A stretch of DNA of 14,995 bases, taken from assembly GCA_002405485.1 (NCBI GenBank), contig DHLW01000144.1, positions 4,596-19,590 of the forward strand, given 5' to 3'. A program made the position numbers and the translations under genes. A model generated the notes under the pieces. The model made no database searches, was not told the DNA's origin, and saw only the letters and a program-made list of their open reading frames with translations. Source of the stretch: Phycisphaerales bacterium UBA4658. GTDB taxonomy: Bacteria > Planctomycetota > Phycisphaerae > Phycisphaerales > UBA1924. The first letter of the stretch is position 1; the number at the start of each line of letters is the position of its first letter. Of the stretch, positions 5,780 through 13,081 are shown in pieces.

Positions 5780-7858
5780 TCAGCGGAGGAAGTCCAGAAG
5801 CGTCAGGTTCTGCACCTGAGATCCCGTCTGAAGCGCCGCCTGCAACTGCGTGCGGAGCTGGTTGAACCTGATCGACGCCTCGGCGTAGTCCACGTCCTGA
5901 AGCTGCGATCGGATCTGCTCGTTCACCGTCAACTCGTCTTCCTGACGCTCCGTTGCGTCCTTGACTCGATTCGCATACACACCCACGAGGGCCTGTACCT
6001 GGGCCAGCCGATCCACCTGCTGATCCAACCCTTCCCCAGCAACCGTTATGCCAGACGATGTGTCCCTCAGAAGGGCGTCCCGCAGCCGAACAAGGGCCGT
6101 GAAGATGTTGTTCACGCTGATACCCGCTCGATCTTGCGCGGTAAAGGTTGCGCTTGTCGCGTCATACACGCCTTGCGCCAGGCCCAGATCCTCCATCGCC
6201 GCGGAGTTGTTCAGGCTCTCCACACGCAGCGGCTGAGGGGTCCCGCCCAGCGTCTGTGTCAGCGCCAGCCCGTTGCCATCGGTCCGAAGGCCCGCGGCGA
6301 ACTGCCCAACGGCCAGTGGGGGGGCGGCGGAGTTGATGGGGGGTTGACCGACCGCGGCGGCAAACTCCGCGTTGATCCGGTCGATCAGCGACTGCGTGTC
6401 CACAAGGTCCTGGGGTCGAAGATCGACGTCGAACGCCTGGCCGTTGCCAAGGGTGATCCTGAAGTCCGTGTTCACGGCGCGGATCGCCGAGCCGGAGACC
6501 GGATCGATCGCGTTGTTCACGATCCGCACGCCTCGACCGTCGTTGTAGTCGCTCAGGCGGGTCTGCGGCGAGAGCGAGCGGATTCCAAGCTGCGTCGCAG
6601 AGTCCGGTCCGACGCCCGTGGGCTCGATGGACAGCGACGGCCCTGCGATCTCGTTGACGATGTCGATGCCCGTCCCAGCCGCGTTGATCCGCACACGGAC
6701 GCCGGGAACCTGCGACTCGATGAGATTCCGGATGTCGTCGACCGTCTGGGCCGATGACAGGTCGATCTCGGCGGCGCTGGAGCCCTGCGCAGAGTTGAAC
6801 CGGAACCGCACCGTGCCCAGCGGAACCGTCAGACCGGAGACCGCAGAGAGCGGCGTCAGCAGTGTCAGCTTGGCGTTCACGTCAACGCCGGCGGAGTTCG
6901 CCGCGGAGAACGAGGCGGCCGACAGGCCAAGGTCGGCGGCGGTGGAGCCCGAGCCGATATCCGCAAAGGTCAGCGCGGGGTTTGGGGTCCCGGCAACCAC
7001 GTCGATCGTGATCGATCCGCCGGCGAGGGAGACCCCGCCCGGACCAAGAACGGTCACGCCGTTGTCGGTCTCATACTGGCGGATCGCCGAGTCGATGCGG
7101 GTGAGCACGTCGCCGACGGTGTCGGCGCCGGCAAGGTCAATGGCGGCGACCGGCCCGCCGTTGAAGGAGAACTCGATGGTGTTTCGAGCGACGCCCAGTC
7201 CGCGTGCGCCGAAGAGATCCGAGAGGCGGGTGGTCTGCGTGAGCGCGGGGTTGAGGTCGACGAGCCCGCGAAGCCGGGCGGAGGTCTCGCCGATGGCGTT
7301 GTCCCCGCCGATGGTGATGGGGACGTCGCTCGCCGAGCCGATCTCGGCGCGAAGGCCGGAACCGCGGCCGACGTATCGGAACCCGCCGCGGGCCTCGATG
7401 ATGGGCGCTGTGGTGGCGGTGTCGCCGCCGAAAAGAAAGAGCCCGTTGGTCTGACGATTGGCGAGCTGGAACAGCGAGCGGAGCATGCCGTCGATGACGG
7501 TGGCCTGGTTGGTTCTGGTGGCGCGATCGCTGGTGACGCCGATCTGGCTGGAGGCGATGCTCTTGGCCTCGCGGACGAGGTCGGTGGCGTCGCCGATGGT
7601 GGTGTCGAGATAGTCGAGGTTGTTCTGGGCCCCGTTGAGGTTGCTGAGCACCTGCTTGCCGTTCTGCAGTCGCTGCAGGATGGCTCCGATGGCGGCCCCG
7701 GCGATGGCATCGTCAGAGTACCTGGTGACCCTCTGCCCCGAGGCCATCTGCTGCTGCACGGTGAGCAGGTCCACGTTGGTCCGGTTCACTCCTGAGAGCA
7801 GGAGCTGGCTGGCCAGGGCGTTGGGCACGCGTGAGAGATTGGCGGGGATCGAGGTCAT
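5780..7858 (-). CDS. flgL: Flagellar hook-filament junction protein FlgL, enlarged
   Basis: FlgL (HAP3) joins the hook-associated protein FlgK to the filament. The 692-aa product has flagellin-like helical ends: about residues 1-150 (MTSIPANLSRVPNAL, LTVQQQMASGQRVTRYSDD, and NQTNGLFLFGG-like NRQTNGLFLFGG at 134-145), and residues 580-692 with VDYAEASIRFNQLRTQLQAALQTG and a final LTLLDFLR. Usual FlgL proteins are roughly 300-400 aa; the excess is a central block of three degenerate tandem modules (about 210-324, 333-430, 433-563) resembling flagellin_IN-type repeats. The ATG at 7858 lies 16 nt after the flgK stop codon with no clear Shine-Dalgarno sequence, so it is probably translated by coupling to flgK. 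Confidence 0.92.
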   Translation of the reverse strand: MTSIPANLSRVPNALASQLLLSGVNRTNVDLLTVQQQMASGQRVTRYSDDAIAGAAIGAILQRLQNGKQVLSNLNGAQNNLDYLDTTIGDATDLVREAKSIASSQIGVTSDRATRTNQATVIDGMLRSLFQLANRQTNGLFLFGGDTATTAPIIEARGGFRYVGRGSGLRAEIGSASDVPITIGGDNAIGETSARLRGLVDLNPALTQTTRLSDLFGARGLGVARNTIEFSFNGGPVAAIDLAGADTVGDVLTRIDSAIRQYETDNGVTVLGPGGVSLAGGSITIDVVAGTPNPALTFADIGSGSTAADLGLSAASFSAANSAGVDVNAKLTLLTPLSAVSGLTVPLGTVRFRFNSAQGSSAAEIDLSSAQTVDDIRNLIESQVPGVRVRINAAGTGIDIVNEIAGPSLSIEPTGVGPDSATQLGIRSLSPQTRLSDYNDGRGVRIVNNAIDPVSGSAIRAVNTDFRITLGNGQAFDVDLRPQDLVDTQSLIDRINAEFAAAVGQPPINSAAPPLAVGQFAAGLRTDGNGLALTQTLGGTPQPLRVESLNNSAAMEDLGLAQGVYDATSATFTAQDRAGISVNNIFTALVRLRDALLRDTSSGITVAGEGLDQQVDRLAQVQALVGVYANRVKDATERQEDELTVNEQIRSQLQDVDYAEASIRFNQLRTQLQAALQTGSQVQNLTLLDFLR

Positions 7859-7874
7859 TCGGTCGTCGCGAGGA

Positions 7875-9617
7875 TTACAGGATGTTCAGCAGCGTCTGGG
7901 TGAGCTCATCGACCACGGAGATGAATCGGGCCGCGCCCTGGTATTGACGCTGATAGTTCAGGAGGTTGATGGACTCCTCGTCGATGCTCACGCCGCTGAT
8001 CGCCGAGCGCTGCGCCTCGAGGTTGGATCGGACGAGCGAGGCGGCCTGGGCGCGGGAGTTGGCGGCGGCCGCCTCGGCCCCGACCTGTTGCACGTTGCTG
8101 CGCCAGGCCCCGATGAGCGACTCGCCCCCGAGCGCGGCGTTTGGGCTGGTCCGCAGGCCGGCGATCGCCATGGCCGCGGCGTTGTCGTTGCGATTGCCCG
8201 CGACCACCTGGCCGGAGCTGAGCAGCCCGGGCGTGCGCTGCAACTCGGCGCGGACGTCGATGTCGGTCGCGTCACGCCCTGTGAAGTACGTGTTCACCCC
8301 GAGCACCGCGAGTGCGCCGGAGGTGTCCTCCCCGAACCCGATCGTGAAGCCGCTGGCTGCGTTGATCCGCAGCGTGCCGTCGGGGTTGATCGACGCGCTG
8401 ACGTTCGGGATGGCGTTGAGCGACGCCGTGATGGAGGCGATCGACGAATCGTCGGCGGTCCCCGGAGCGCCCGAGGAAGTGATCCCGTCAAGATCCACGT
8501 TCACGCGGACGGTCTGCGACGCGCCGGTCTGGGCGTTGGTGACGGTGACGAGGAACCCGCCGTTGCCCGGCCGGAAGGGCAGGGCGGCGAGCGTGCCGTT
8601 CTGCGGGTCGTTGAGCGCGCGGGTTGTGTCCCCCGTCGGCATGGTGAGCGTGCCCGTCACGCTCGTGAGCGCGGTCGAGCCCGAGCCCGTGGAGTGAATG
8701 CGGTTGACCTGGTAGATGAGCTGGCTGGCGAGCGTGTCGATCTGCTCGATCGTGCGATCGACCACGCCCGTGCGCTGCTGGAGCAGCCCGCCGACGGTCC
8801 CACCGGAGATGTTCAGTTGGGTCCCGTCCTGCCGGACCTGCACGGCGAGCCGGGTGGTGTTGTTGAACGGCGTGGTCTCGAGTCTGAGCCCGCGAGACTG
8901 CCCCGCCAGGACCACCGGCGTCGATCCCACCAGCACGTCGTACGCACCCGAGGGCTGCTCCACGACCGAGACATCCAGCAGCGTGGACAGCCGGCTGACG
9001 AGCTGATCGCGCTGGTCGCGCAGCGAGTTCGCCGAGGGCGTGCCCGCCTCGGAGTTCACGATGTTCACGTTGACGGCGGCGATCTGCTCGAGCAGGTTGC
9101 TGGCCTCGTCCACCGCCGCGTCGAGCTGCCCGTCGAGCTGCGAGCGCGTCTGAGTCAGGTCGTTTCGGAGCGCGCGGAGCTGACCGCCGATCGTCCGGCC
9201 TTCCTGCACGACCAGTGCCCGGACGCCCTCGGCGTTCGGACTCTGGGCGAGTTCGCTCCAGGCATCGAAGAACTTGCCGAGCTGCCGGGACAGACTGTTC
9301 GGCCCAAGATCGTTGATGATCGACTCGACGCCGCTCAGGAACTGCTGCGCGGTCCCGGTGGCGGCCTCGTCGCTGTACCCGTTCCAGAGTCGCCCCTGCA
9401 GAGCGTTGTCGATGGTCCGGCCGATCCCGCCGATCTGCACGCCCCGACCGATGAACCCGGTTCCAAAGCGCTGATCCGGAGAGGCGATGAGCGAGATGTT
9501 CTGCCGCGAGTAGCCGGGGGTGGAGACGTTGGCGAAGTTGTTGCCGGTGACCTGGATCGCCACCTGACTGGCGCTGAGGGCCGAGCGTCCGATGGCCAGT
9601 GATCCGGTGAGACTCAT
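7875..9617 (-). CDS. flgK: Flagellar hook-associated protein FlgK
   Basis: FlgK (HAP1) is the first hook-filament junction protein, exported and placed on the hook tip. The protein is 580 aa, within the family range. The N-terminal rod/hook motif is residues 24-39 (TGNNFANVSTPGYSRQ). Next come the conserved helical D1 region with FFDAWSELAQSPNAEGVRALV and LRDQRDQLVSRLSTLLDVSV, and a variable middle part. The C-terminal helix is ESINLLNYQRQYQGAARFISV ending TQTLLNIL. The ATG at 9617 is fixed by the family N-terminus and by GGAGG 7 nt upstream. FlgN, its expected export chaperone, is encoded just upstream and FlgL just downstream. A perfect sigma-54 site immediately before the start suggests separate late-class transcription. 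Confidence 0.96.
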   Translation of the reverse strand: MSLTGSLAIGRSALSASQVAIQVTGNNFANVSTPGYSRQNISLIASPDQRFGTGFIGRGVQIGGIGRTIDNALQGRLWNGYSDEAATGTAQQFLSGVESIINDLGPNSLSRQLGKFFDAWSELAQSPNAEGVRALVVQEGRTIGGQLRALRNDLTQTRSQLDGQLDAAVDEASNLLEQIAAVNVNIVNSEAGTPSANSLRDQRDQLVSRLSTLLDVSVVEQPSGAYDVLVGSTPVVLAGQSRGLRLETTPFNNTTRLAVQVRQDGTQLNISGGTVGGLLQQRTGVVDRTIEQIDTLASQLIYQVNRIHSTGSGSTALTSVTGTLTMPTGDTTRALNDPQNGTLAALPFRPGNGGFLVTVTNAQTGASQTVRVNVDLDGITSSGAPGTADDSSIASITASLNAIPNVSASINPDGTLRINAASGFTIGFGEDTSGALAVLGVNTYFTGRDATDIDVRAELQRTPGLLSSGQVVAGNRNDNAAAMAIAGLRTSPNAALGGESLIGAWRSNVQQVGAEAAAANSRAQAASLVRSNLEAQRSAISGVSIDEESINLLNYQRQYQGAARFISVVDELTQTLLNIL

Positions 9618-9718
9618 GCCGTGCCCTCCGCAAAGGCCGTGCCAGAGAAGCGGGAGAGTCGCAGTTCAGGACGCCCGCCCCGAAGGACACGGCCCCCGCC
9701 TCCCGACTTGCAGCCCAT
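9614..9718 (-). CDS. Possible 34-aa small ORF between flgN and flgK
   Basis: An ATG at 9718, 20 nt after the flgN stop codon, opens a frame of 34 residues beginning MGCKSGGGGRVL. Its TGA overlaps the flgK ATG in an ATGA arrangement. The spacing would suit a coupled cistron, but the composition is plain Gly/Arg, no good Shine-Dalgarno sequence precedes it, and I recognise no family. It may well be chance in GC-rich DNA. Confidence 0.12.
   Translation of the reverse strand: MGCKSGGGGRVLRGGRPELRLSRFSGTAFAEGTA
9630..9644 (-). promoter_or_regulatory. Sigma-54 (RpoN) promoter before flgK
   Basis: The minus strand reads TGGCACG, four spacer bases (GCCT), then TTGC, a full match to the -24/-12 consensus TGGCACG-N4-TTGC; the preceding base is the preferred pyrimidine C. 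The C of the -12 element is at 9630, so transcription should begin near 9618, one base before the flgK ATG (9617). The Shine-Dalgarno GGAGG (9629-9625) would then be excluded from this transcript. RpoN control of hook-associated genes is known in several flagellar hierarchies. I did not identify an enhancer for an activator. Confidence 0.6.
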
Positions 9719-9737
9719 GGCCCCCAGCACCCCGGTC

Positions 9738-10301
9738 TCAGCTCCGCACATCGAGCGACGAGACGACCTGGACCGATGCATCAAAGCCCCCGCCGCGGGC
9801 ATAGGTCCCAGCGTGCGAGAGCCGCCTGCAGACCTGTCGCATCAGGCCCTCCATGTGGCTGGAGAGCGTCTCGGCGGCCTGCCGAACCGCCTGGTGCTCC
9901 CGGTGCAGCGTGTTGAGCAGCTCCCGAAGGGCCGCCGCCACGCTGGTCAATCGATCCCGCAGCGGCGCTGGGGCATGGGCGGCCAGCGCGGTGACGGTCT
10001 GAGGTTGGCCCTGCTTTGGCATGGCCCCCGCCAGGCGCGAAACCAGCGCACGTCGAAGCTGCTCCAGCCCCGTGACCCGATGCAGAATCTCGGCCTGCTC
10101 GGCGAGGATCGAGCTCAAACCCGCGGCGTCGGCCTGGGCGATCGCCCGCTGATGCTCCTTGGCCAGCGCAAGCAGCCGCTCATGCTCGCCAAGCAGCGAG
10201 CGCAGCACCCCGTCGAGCTTGTCAAAGTCCGCGACCGTCGATCCGGCCGGCTGGGGCGATGCCGGACGGGCCGGAATGGATGGTTGTGCGTGTCTATTCA
10301 T
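9738..10301 (-). CDS. flgN: FlgN-type flagellar export chaperone
   Basis: FlgN binds FlgK and FlgL in the cytoplasm and delivers them to the export apparatus. The protein has 187 aa, mainly helical and coiled-coil in appearance, with heptad-like stretches at about 24-105 (LDGVLRSLLGEHERLLALAK and following) and 115-160. FlgN sequences diverge strongly, so the call rests on size, helical pattern and position between the rod-binding gene and flgK. The ATG at 10301 overlaps the preceding stop codon in an ATGA arrangement, indicating translational coupling. A 120-nt gap to flgK holds the sigma-54 site. Another small coiled-coil flagellar protein is the main alternative. Confidence 0.78.
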   Translation of the reverse strand: MNRHAQPSIPARPASPQPAGSTVADFDKLDGVLRSLLGEHERLLALAKEHQRAIAQADAAGLSSILAEQAEILHRVTGLEQLRRALVSRLAGAMPKQGQPQTVTALAAHAPAPLRDRLTSVAAALRELLNTLHREHQAVRQAAETLSSHMEGLMRQVCRRLSHAGTYARGGGFDASVQVVSSLDVRS

Positions 10302-10708
10302 GTCCTGGCCTGGGTCTCGGCGTTCTTCTGGAGCAGTTGCTGCGTGATGCGGTCCACGATCGGGAAGTTGCCCTTGCGCACCAGACGCTCGGCAAGCTCA
10401 GCGTCCAAAAGCCCCTGGAACTGCCGCTCCCCCTGCGTCGGAGCGAACGGCGCGGCCGCCTTGCTCGTTTCGCGGAGTTGCTTCAGCAGGGGCTGCACGA
10501 AGGTCATCGACACCAGCGATTCCGCCGAGCGTCGGGCCGCCTGTTCCGGGGTCGCCGCATCGCTCGTGACCTGCCCGAGAACGCGGGCAAAGCTCGACCG
10601 ATCGGTCTCCGGAGCACGGGCTGCGCCGAGCACTGCGCCCGATCCGGCCCTCAGCAGGTCGGGATCGGATGGCATGGTCATCGAGAATGGGCTGGCGGGT
10701 GTGATCAT
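10298..10708 (-). CDS. flgJ: Rod-binding protein (FlgJ N-terminal domain only)
   Basis: This protein caps the growing rod and aids its assembly. It has 136 aa and corresponds to the FlgJ rod-binding domain alone. The conserved core is about residues 61-130: SLVSMTFVQPLLKQLRETS, followed by FQGLLDAELAERLVRKGNFPIVDRITQQLL. The peptidoglycan-hydrolase half found in gammaproteobacterial FlgJ is absent, and nothing in the neighbouring genes replaces it. The ATG at 10708 is 59 nt after the flgI stop codon and lacks an obvious Shine-Dalgarno sequence. It overlaps flgN by 4 nt. Confidence 0.9.
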   Translation of the reverse strand: MITPASPFSMTMPSDPDLLRAGSGAVLGAARAPETDRSSFARVLGQVTSDAATPEQAARRSAESLVSMTFVQPLLKQLRETSKAAAPFAPTQGERQFQGLLDAELAERLVRKGNFPIVDRITQQLLQKNAETQART

Positions 10709-10767
10709 GGGGGGTGCCCGGCGTGTGGACGACGATCCGACGGATGCCGCAAGTGGACGTGGGGCGG

Positions 10768-11967
10768 CTATTCGCGCACAAACCGCGCGTATAGACGACC
10801 GGCCTGATGAATCTGCGCCAAGACCTGGATCTGCTGGCGCGCGGGGACGTTGAGCTGCTTGAACGCTTCCAGCAGGTCCTGGATGCGGGCCCGGTCGCCG
10901 GAGGTGCCCGTGGTCCCGAACTCCGCCCAGTTCTGCCGGCTCACCAGCGGATCGCCCGGGGTCGGGATCGGCGGGGGAGTCGTGGTCGTGATGACCAGCG
11001 CGTCGGAACCGACGGTCACCGAGGCGATTTCCACGTCGCCGGTCACCACGATCGAGCCCGTCCGCTCGTTCACCACCACCATCGCCGGCAGATCCACCAG
11101 CGACGGGCTGAACCGCTTGCCCATGACGCTGGCCAGGAACCCGGACATGTTCCCCCGCTCGGCCTCGGGCACGACCACCCGCACCGTGCTCTCGTCGATC
11201 GCCGTGGCAATCTGCATCGGTGCTGTCGAGTCCAGATCGATGTTGGCGACCAGATCGTTCACCTCCGCGGCGAGCGTCCGGGCCATCTGGTACGACCGGA
11301 AGTGCGGCCGAAGTATCAGGTCGAATGTCGATCCCACCCGCGGGGGCCGAATGTCACGAATGAGCGTCGCCCCGCCTCGGATCCGGGCCGTCGTGGGCAC
11401 ATCCGTCGCTTCCAGCACCAGCGGGCCGGCGGCCATCGCCAGCACCGGAGCCCCCGGCGTCGGACCCATGAGCGGGCTGATGATGAGCGTCCCGCCCACC
11501 AGCGATGTCGCCGAGTGCGAGACCTGCACGAACACGTCGAACTGGTCGCCCTCTCGCCCACCGCCTTCGGGGATGGTGACAGACAGGGTCACGATCGCGG
11601 CGGACTTCGACTTGCCGAGCTCCGCCAGATCGCGGATCTCATTCCCGTTGTTCTTGTACACCTCGGCGAGCGGACGCGCGAGGACAAGCTCCTTCCCGTC
11701 ATCGCCGGTGCCCCGAAGACCGGTCACGATCCCGATGCCCCGAAGCGTGTTGGGCATCTGCCCCTGCAGCCGGACAAACTCCTGGATGCTCACCACCGGG
11801 TTCTCACGCCGCGGACGCATGAGCGTGCCCGCGACCGGGAGAGCACCGGCGGCTATGCCGGCCTGCGCGTCGGCCGGAGCCGGACCGCGCGAAACCTGCG
11901 CGACAACCGCGGCGGGGTGCATCAGCAGCGCAAGAAGAATGATCGATCGGAAGCAGACGCGGCGCAT
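10768..11967 (-). CDS. flgI: Flagellar P-ring protein FlgI
   Basis: FlgI forms the periplasmic P-ring around the rod at the peptidoglycan layer. From the ATG at 11967 the product is 399 aa with a signal peptide (MRRVCFRSIILLALLM, probable cleavage after AVVA near residue 23). The mature part shows QGQMPNTLRGIGIVTGLRGTGDDG (about 68-91), the central EGDQFDVFVQVSHSATSLVGGTLI-like core, and the C-terminal EAFKQLNVPARQQIQVLAQI helix. An in-frame ATG at 12069 would put 34 residues before the signal peptide and is rejected. No Shine-Dalgarno sequence precedes 11967; a sigma-54-like site ends 13 nt upstream, so the main transcript could be nearly leaderless. A Thr/Pro-rich linker (TTTTPPPIPTPGD) precedes the C-terminal helix. 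Confidence 0.93.
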   Translation of the reverse strand: MRRVCFRSIILLALLMHPAAVVAQVSRGPAPADAQAGIAAGALPVAGTLMRPRRENPVVSIQEFVRLQGQMPNTLRGIGIVTGLRGTGDDGKELVLARPLAEVYKNNGNEIRDLAELGKSKSAAIVTLSVTIPEGGGREGDQFDVFVQVSHSATSLVGGTLIISPLMGPTPGAPVLAMAAGPLVLEATDVPTTARIRGGATLIRDIRPPRVGSTFDLILRPHFRSYQMARTLAAEVNDLVANIDLDSTAPMQIATAIDESTVRVVVPEAERGNMSGFLASVMGKRFSPSLVDLPAMVVVNERTGSIVVTGDVEIASVTVGSDALVITTTTPPPIPTPGDPLVSRQNWAEFGTTGTSGDRARIQDLLEAFKQLNVPARQQIQVLAQIHQAGRLYARFVRE

Positions 11968-11980
11968 GCCGGGTTCGATC

Positions 11981-11995
11981 GCAAGACCGATGCCA
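11981..11995 (-). promoter_or_regulatory. Sigma-54-like site before flgI
   Basis: The minus strand reads TGGCATC, spacer GGTC, TTGC: 9 of 11 consensus positions with the correct 4-nt spacer, and a C before the TGG. The C of the -12 element is at 11981, which places transcription start near 11969, 2 nt before the ATG at 11967. This is the same geometry as the flgK site. Confidence 0.35.
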
Positions 11996-12095
11996 GCCCC
12001 TGCCAACCCCCGTGCCGTGCAAAGCCCGTTGCACGTCTCACTCTGGCCGGTCGATCCTTGCAAGCCCATGCCGAAGCGGGTGACTCAGCAACCTG

Positions 12096-12127
12096 GGAGT
12101 CGCCCGCGACTCCAGGAGCCGGAGTCG
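12096..12127 (-). promoter_or_regulatory. Three-strand alternative hairpin in the flgH-flgI gap
   Basis: On the minus strand CGACTCC (12127-12121) is followed by its complement GGAGTCG (12113-12107) and by a second CGACTCC (12102-12096). The middle strand can form a 7-bp stem with either neighbour, with loops GGCTCCT or CGGG, the latter extendable to 8 bp on paper. It lies in the 259-nt gap between flgH and flgI, which holds no credible gene. The layout is the same as that of the flagellin A leader element. No T-tract follows, so neither form is a standard terminator. Confidence 0.4.
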
Positions 12128-12226
12128 TCGTGTCTCCGGGGATGATGTTCGCCGTGCCCGCCTTTGGGATTGGCGCCTGGCTCTGCTGGCGCGCCGTGAA
12201 GCGCAGGTGAGGGCGGCCGGGTGCTC

Positions 12227-13081
12227 TCAGAAGTTGAACACCGCTTCCAGAACCCGTGGGATCAGGCCCTTCTCCGAGCTGTCCTTCACGCTCCCGGAGT
12301 TCTCGATCTTGATCGTGAGCCCGGCAAGCTGGCTGGATTGAACGGTGTTGTTCCGGGTGATGTCCTCGCCGCGGCATGTGCCCGAGAGCACCATCGTGGA
12401 GGTTTCCTTGTTGGATTGGATGCTCTCCCGGGCCTCCAGCACGAGGTTTCCGTTGGGCTTCACGTCGATGATCGTCGCCGTGATCCGCGCCGTCACCTGG
12501 TCCTTGCGGTCGTACTTGCCCTCACCCTTGAAGTTGTTCCGGCTCGTGATCCCAAGCTGCGGGGTGGGCGAACCGATGCCCTCGCGCAGCTCGAGATCCG
12601 TGATCAGCGCGGCGAGAGAAGGAAACTTCTTCAACTCCGCCGACAGCGAGTAGTCCTTCTTCAGATCCGACTTCTGATCAAACTTCTGCACGCTGCTCTC
12701 GTTCACGATCACCTCGATGAGGTCGTGCTTCTGGAACTTCCGGGGCAGCGGAGGAGTCACCGCAAACAAGCTCAGACCGGCCAGCGGCTCCGTCGCCGGA
12801 CTGGTCGCGCCAACGTCCACGGGCAGCGCGGCGGTCGGAGCCGGGTTCTCTTCGCCCGACGGCTGCGTCTGCGGCGGCAAATCCCCCGGAGCCGGGGGGG
12901 GTGGGGGCGTCTGTGCGGATTGCGGCGTCGCCGTCGTCTTCTGCCGCGTGACCGCCGGGTCGGTGTACAGGTTCTGCGCACCCGCCGATGCGCTCAATGC
13001 GCACCAGATCAACCCGAGCATCGTGGCTCCGGCGAGTCGGGTCAGCGGATGCAGGCGGTCAGGGGTGATGCGGGTGGTCAT
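12227..13081 (-). CDS. flgH: Flagellar L-ring protein FlgH without a lipobox
   Basis: FlgH forms the outer-membrane L-ring bushing. The protein is 284 aa from the ATG at 13081, which overlaps the end of flgA by 23 nt and has GAGG 6 nt upstream. Residues 1-35 are a signal peptide (arginine-containing n-region, MLGLIWCALSASAGA). Residues about 50-105 form a Pro/Thr-rich linker. The FlgH domain starts at SLFAVTPPLPRKFQKHDLIEVIVNES (104-129) and contains FKGEGKYDRKDQVTARI and CRGEDITRNNTVQSSQLAGL (236-255), ending in VLEAVFNF. Proteobacterial FlgH is a lipoprotein with an LxGC-type lipobox; here the only signal-region cysteine is C27 in LIWC, which does not fit. A shorter start at 13021 has better GGAG spacing but would lose the positive n-region. 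Confidence 0.93.
   Translation of the reverse strand: MTTRITPDRLHPLTRLAGATMLGLIWCALSASAGAQNLYTDPAVTRQKTTATPQSAQTPPPPPAPGDLPPQTQPSGEENPAPTAALPVDVGATSPATEPLAGLSLFAVTPPLPRKFQKHDLIEVIVNESSVQKFDQKSDLKKDYSLSAELKKFPSLAALITDLELREGIGSPTPQLGITSRNNFKGEGKYDRKDQVTARITATIIDVKPNGNLVLEARESIQSNKETSTMVLSGTCRGEDITRNNTVQSSQLAGLTIKIENSGSVKDSSEKGLIPRVLEAVFNF

Noticed and set aside
7620..9602. 660-residue plus-strand open frame opposite flgK and flgL
   Set aside because: It crosses two well-supported minus-strand genes, is Arg/Gly/Val-rich without motifs and has no ribosome binding context.
11968..12069. Upstream in-frame start for flgI
   Set aside because: It would place 34 residues before a clear signal peptide, has no Shine-Dalgarno sequence and would run through the sigma-54-like site.
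10807..12210. 467-residue plus-strand open frame ending in a hydrophobic stretch followed by Lys-Arg-Arg
   Set aside because: The tail (MMFAVPAFGIGAWLCWRAVKRR is split here as MMFAVPAFGIG and AWLCWRAVKRR) resembles a membrane or sorting signal, but the rest is the antisense of flgI. It is treated as coincidence.
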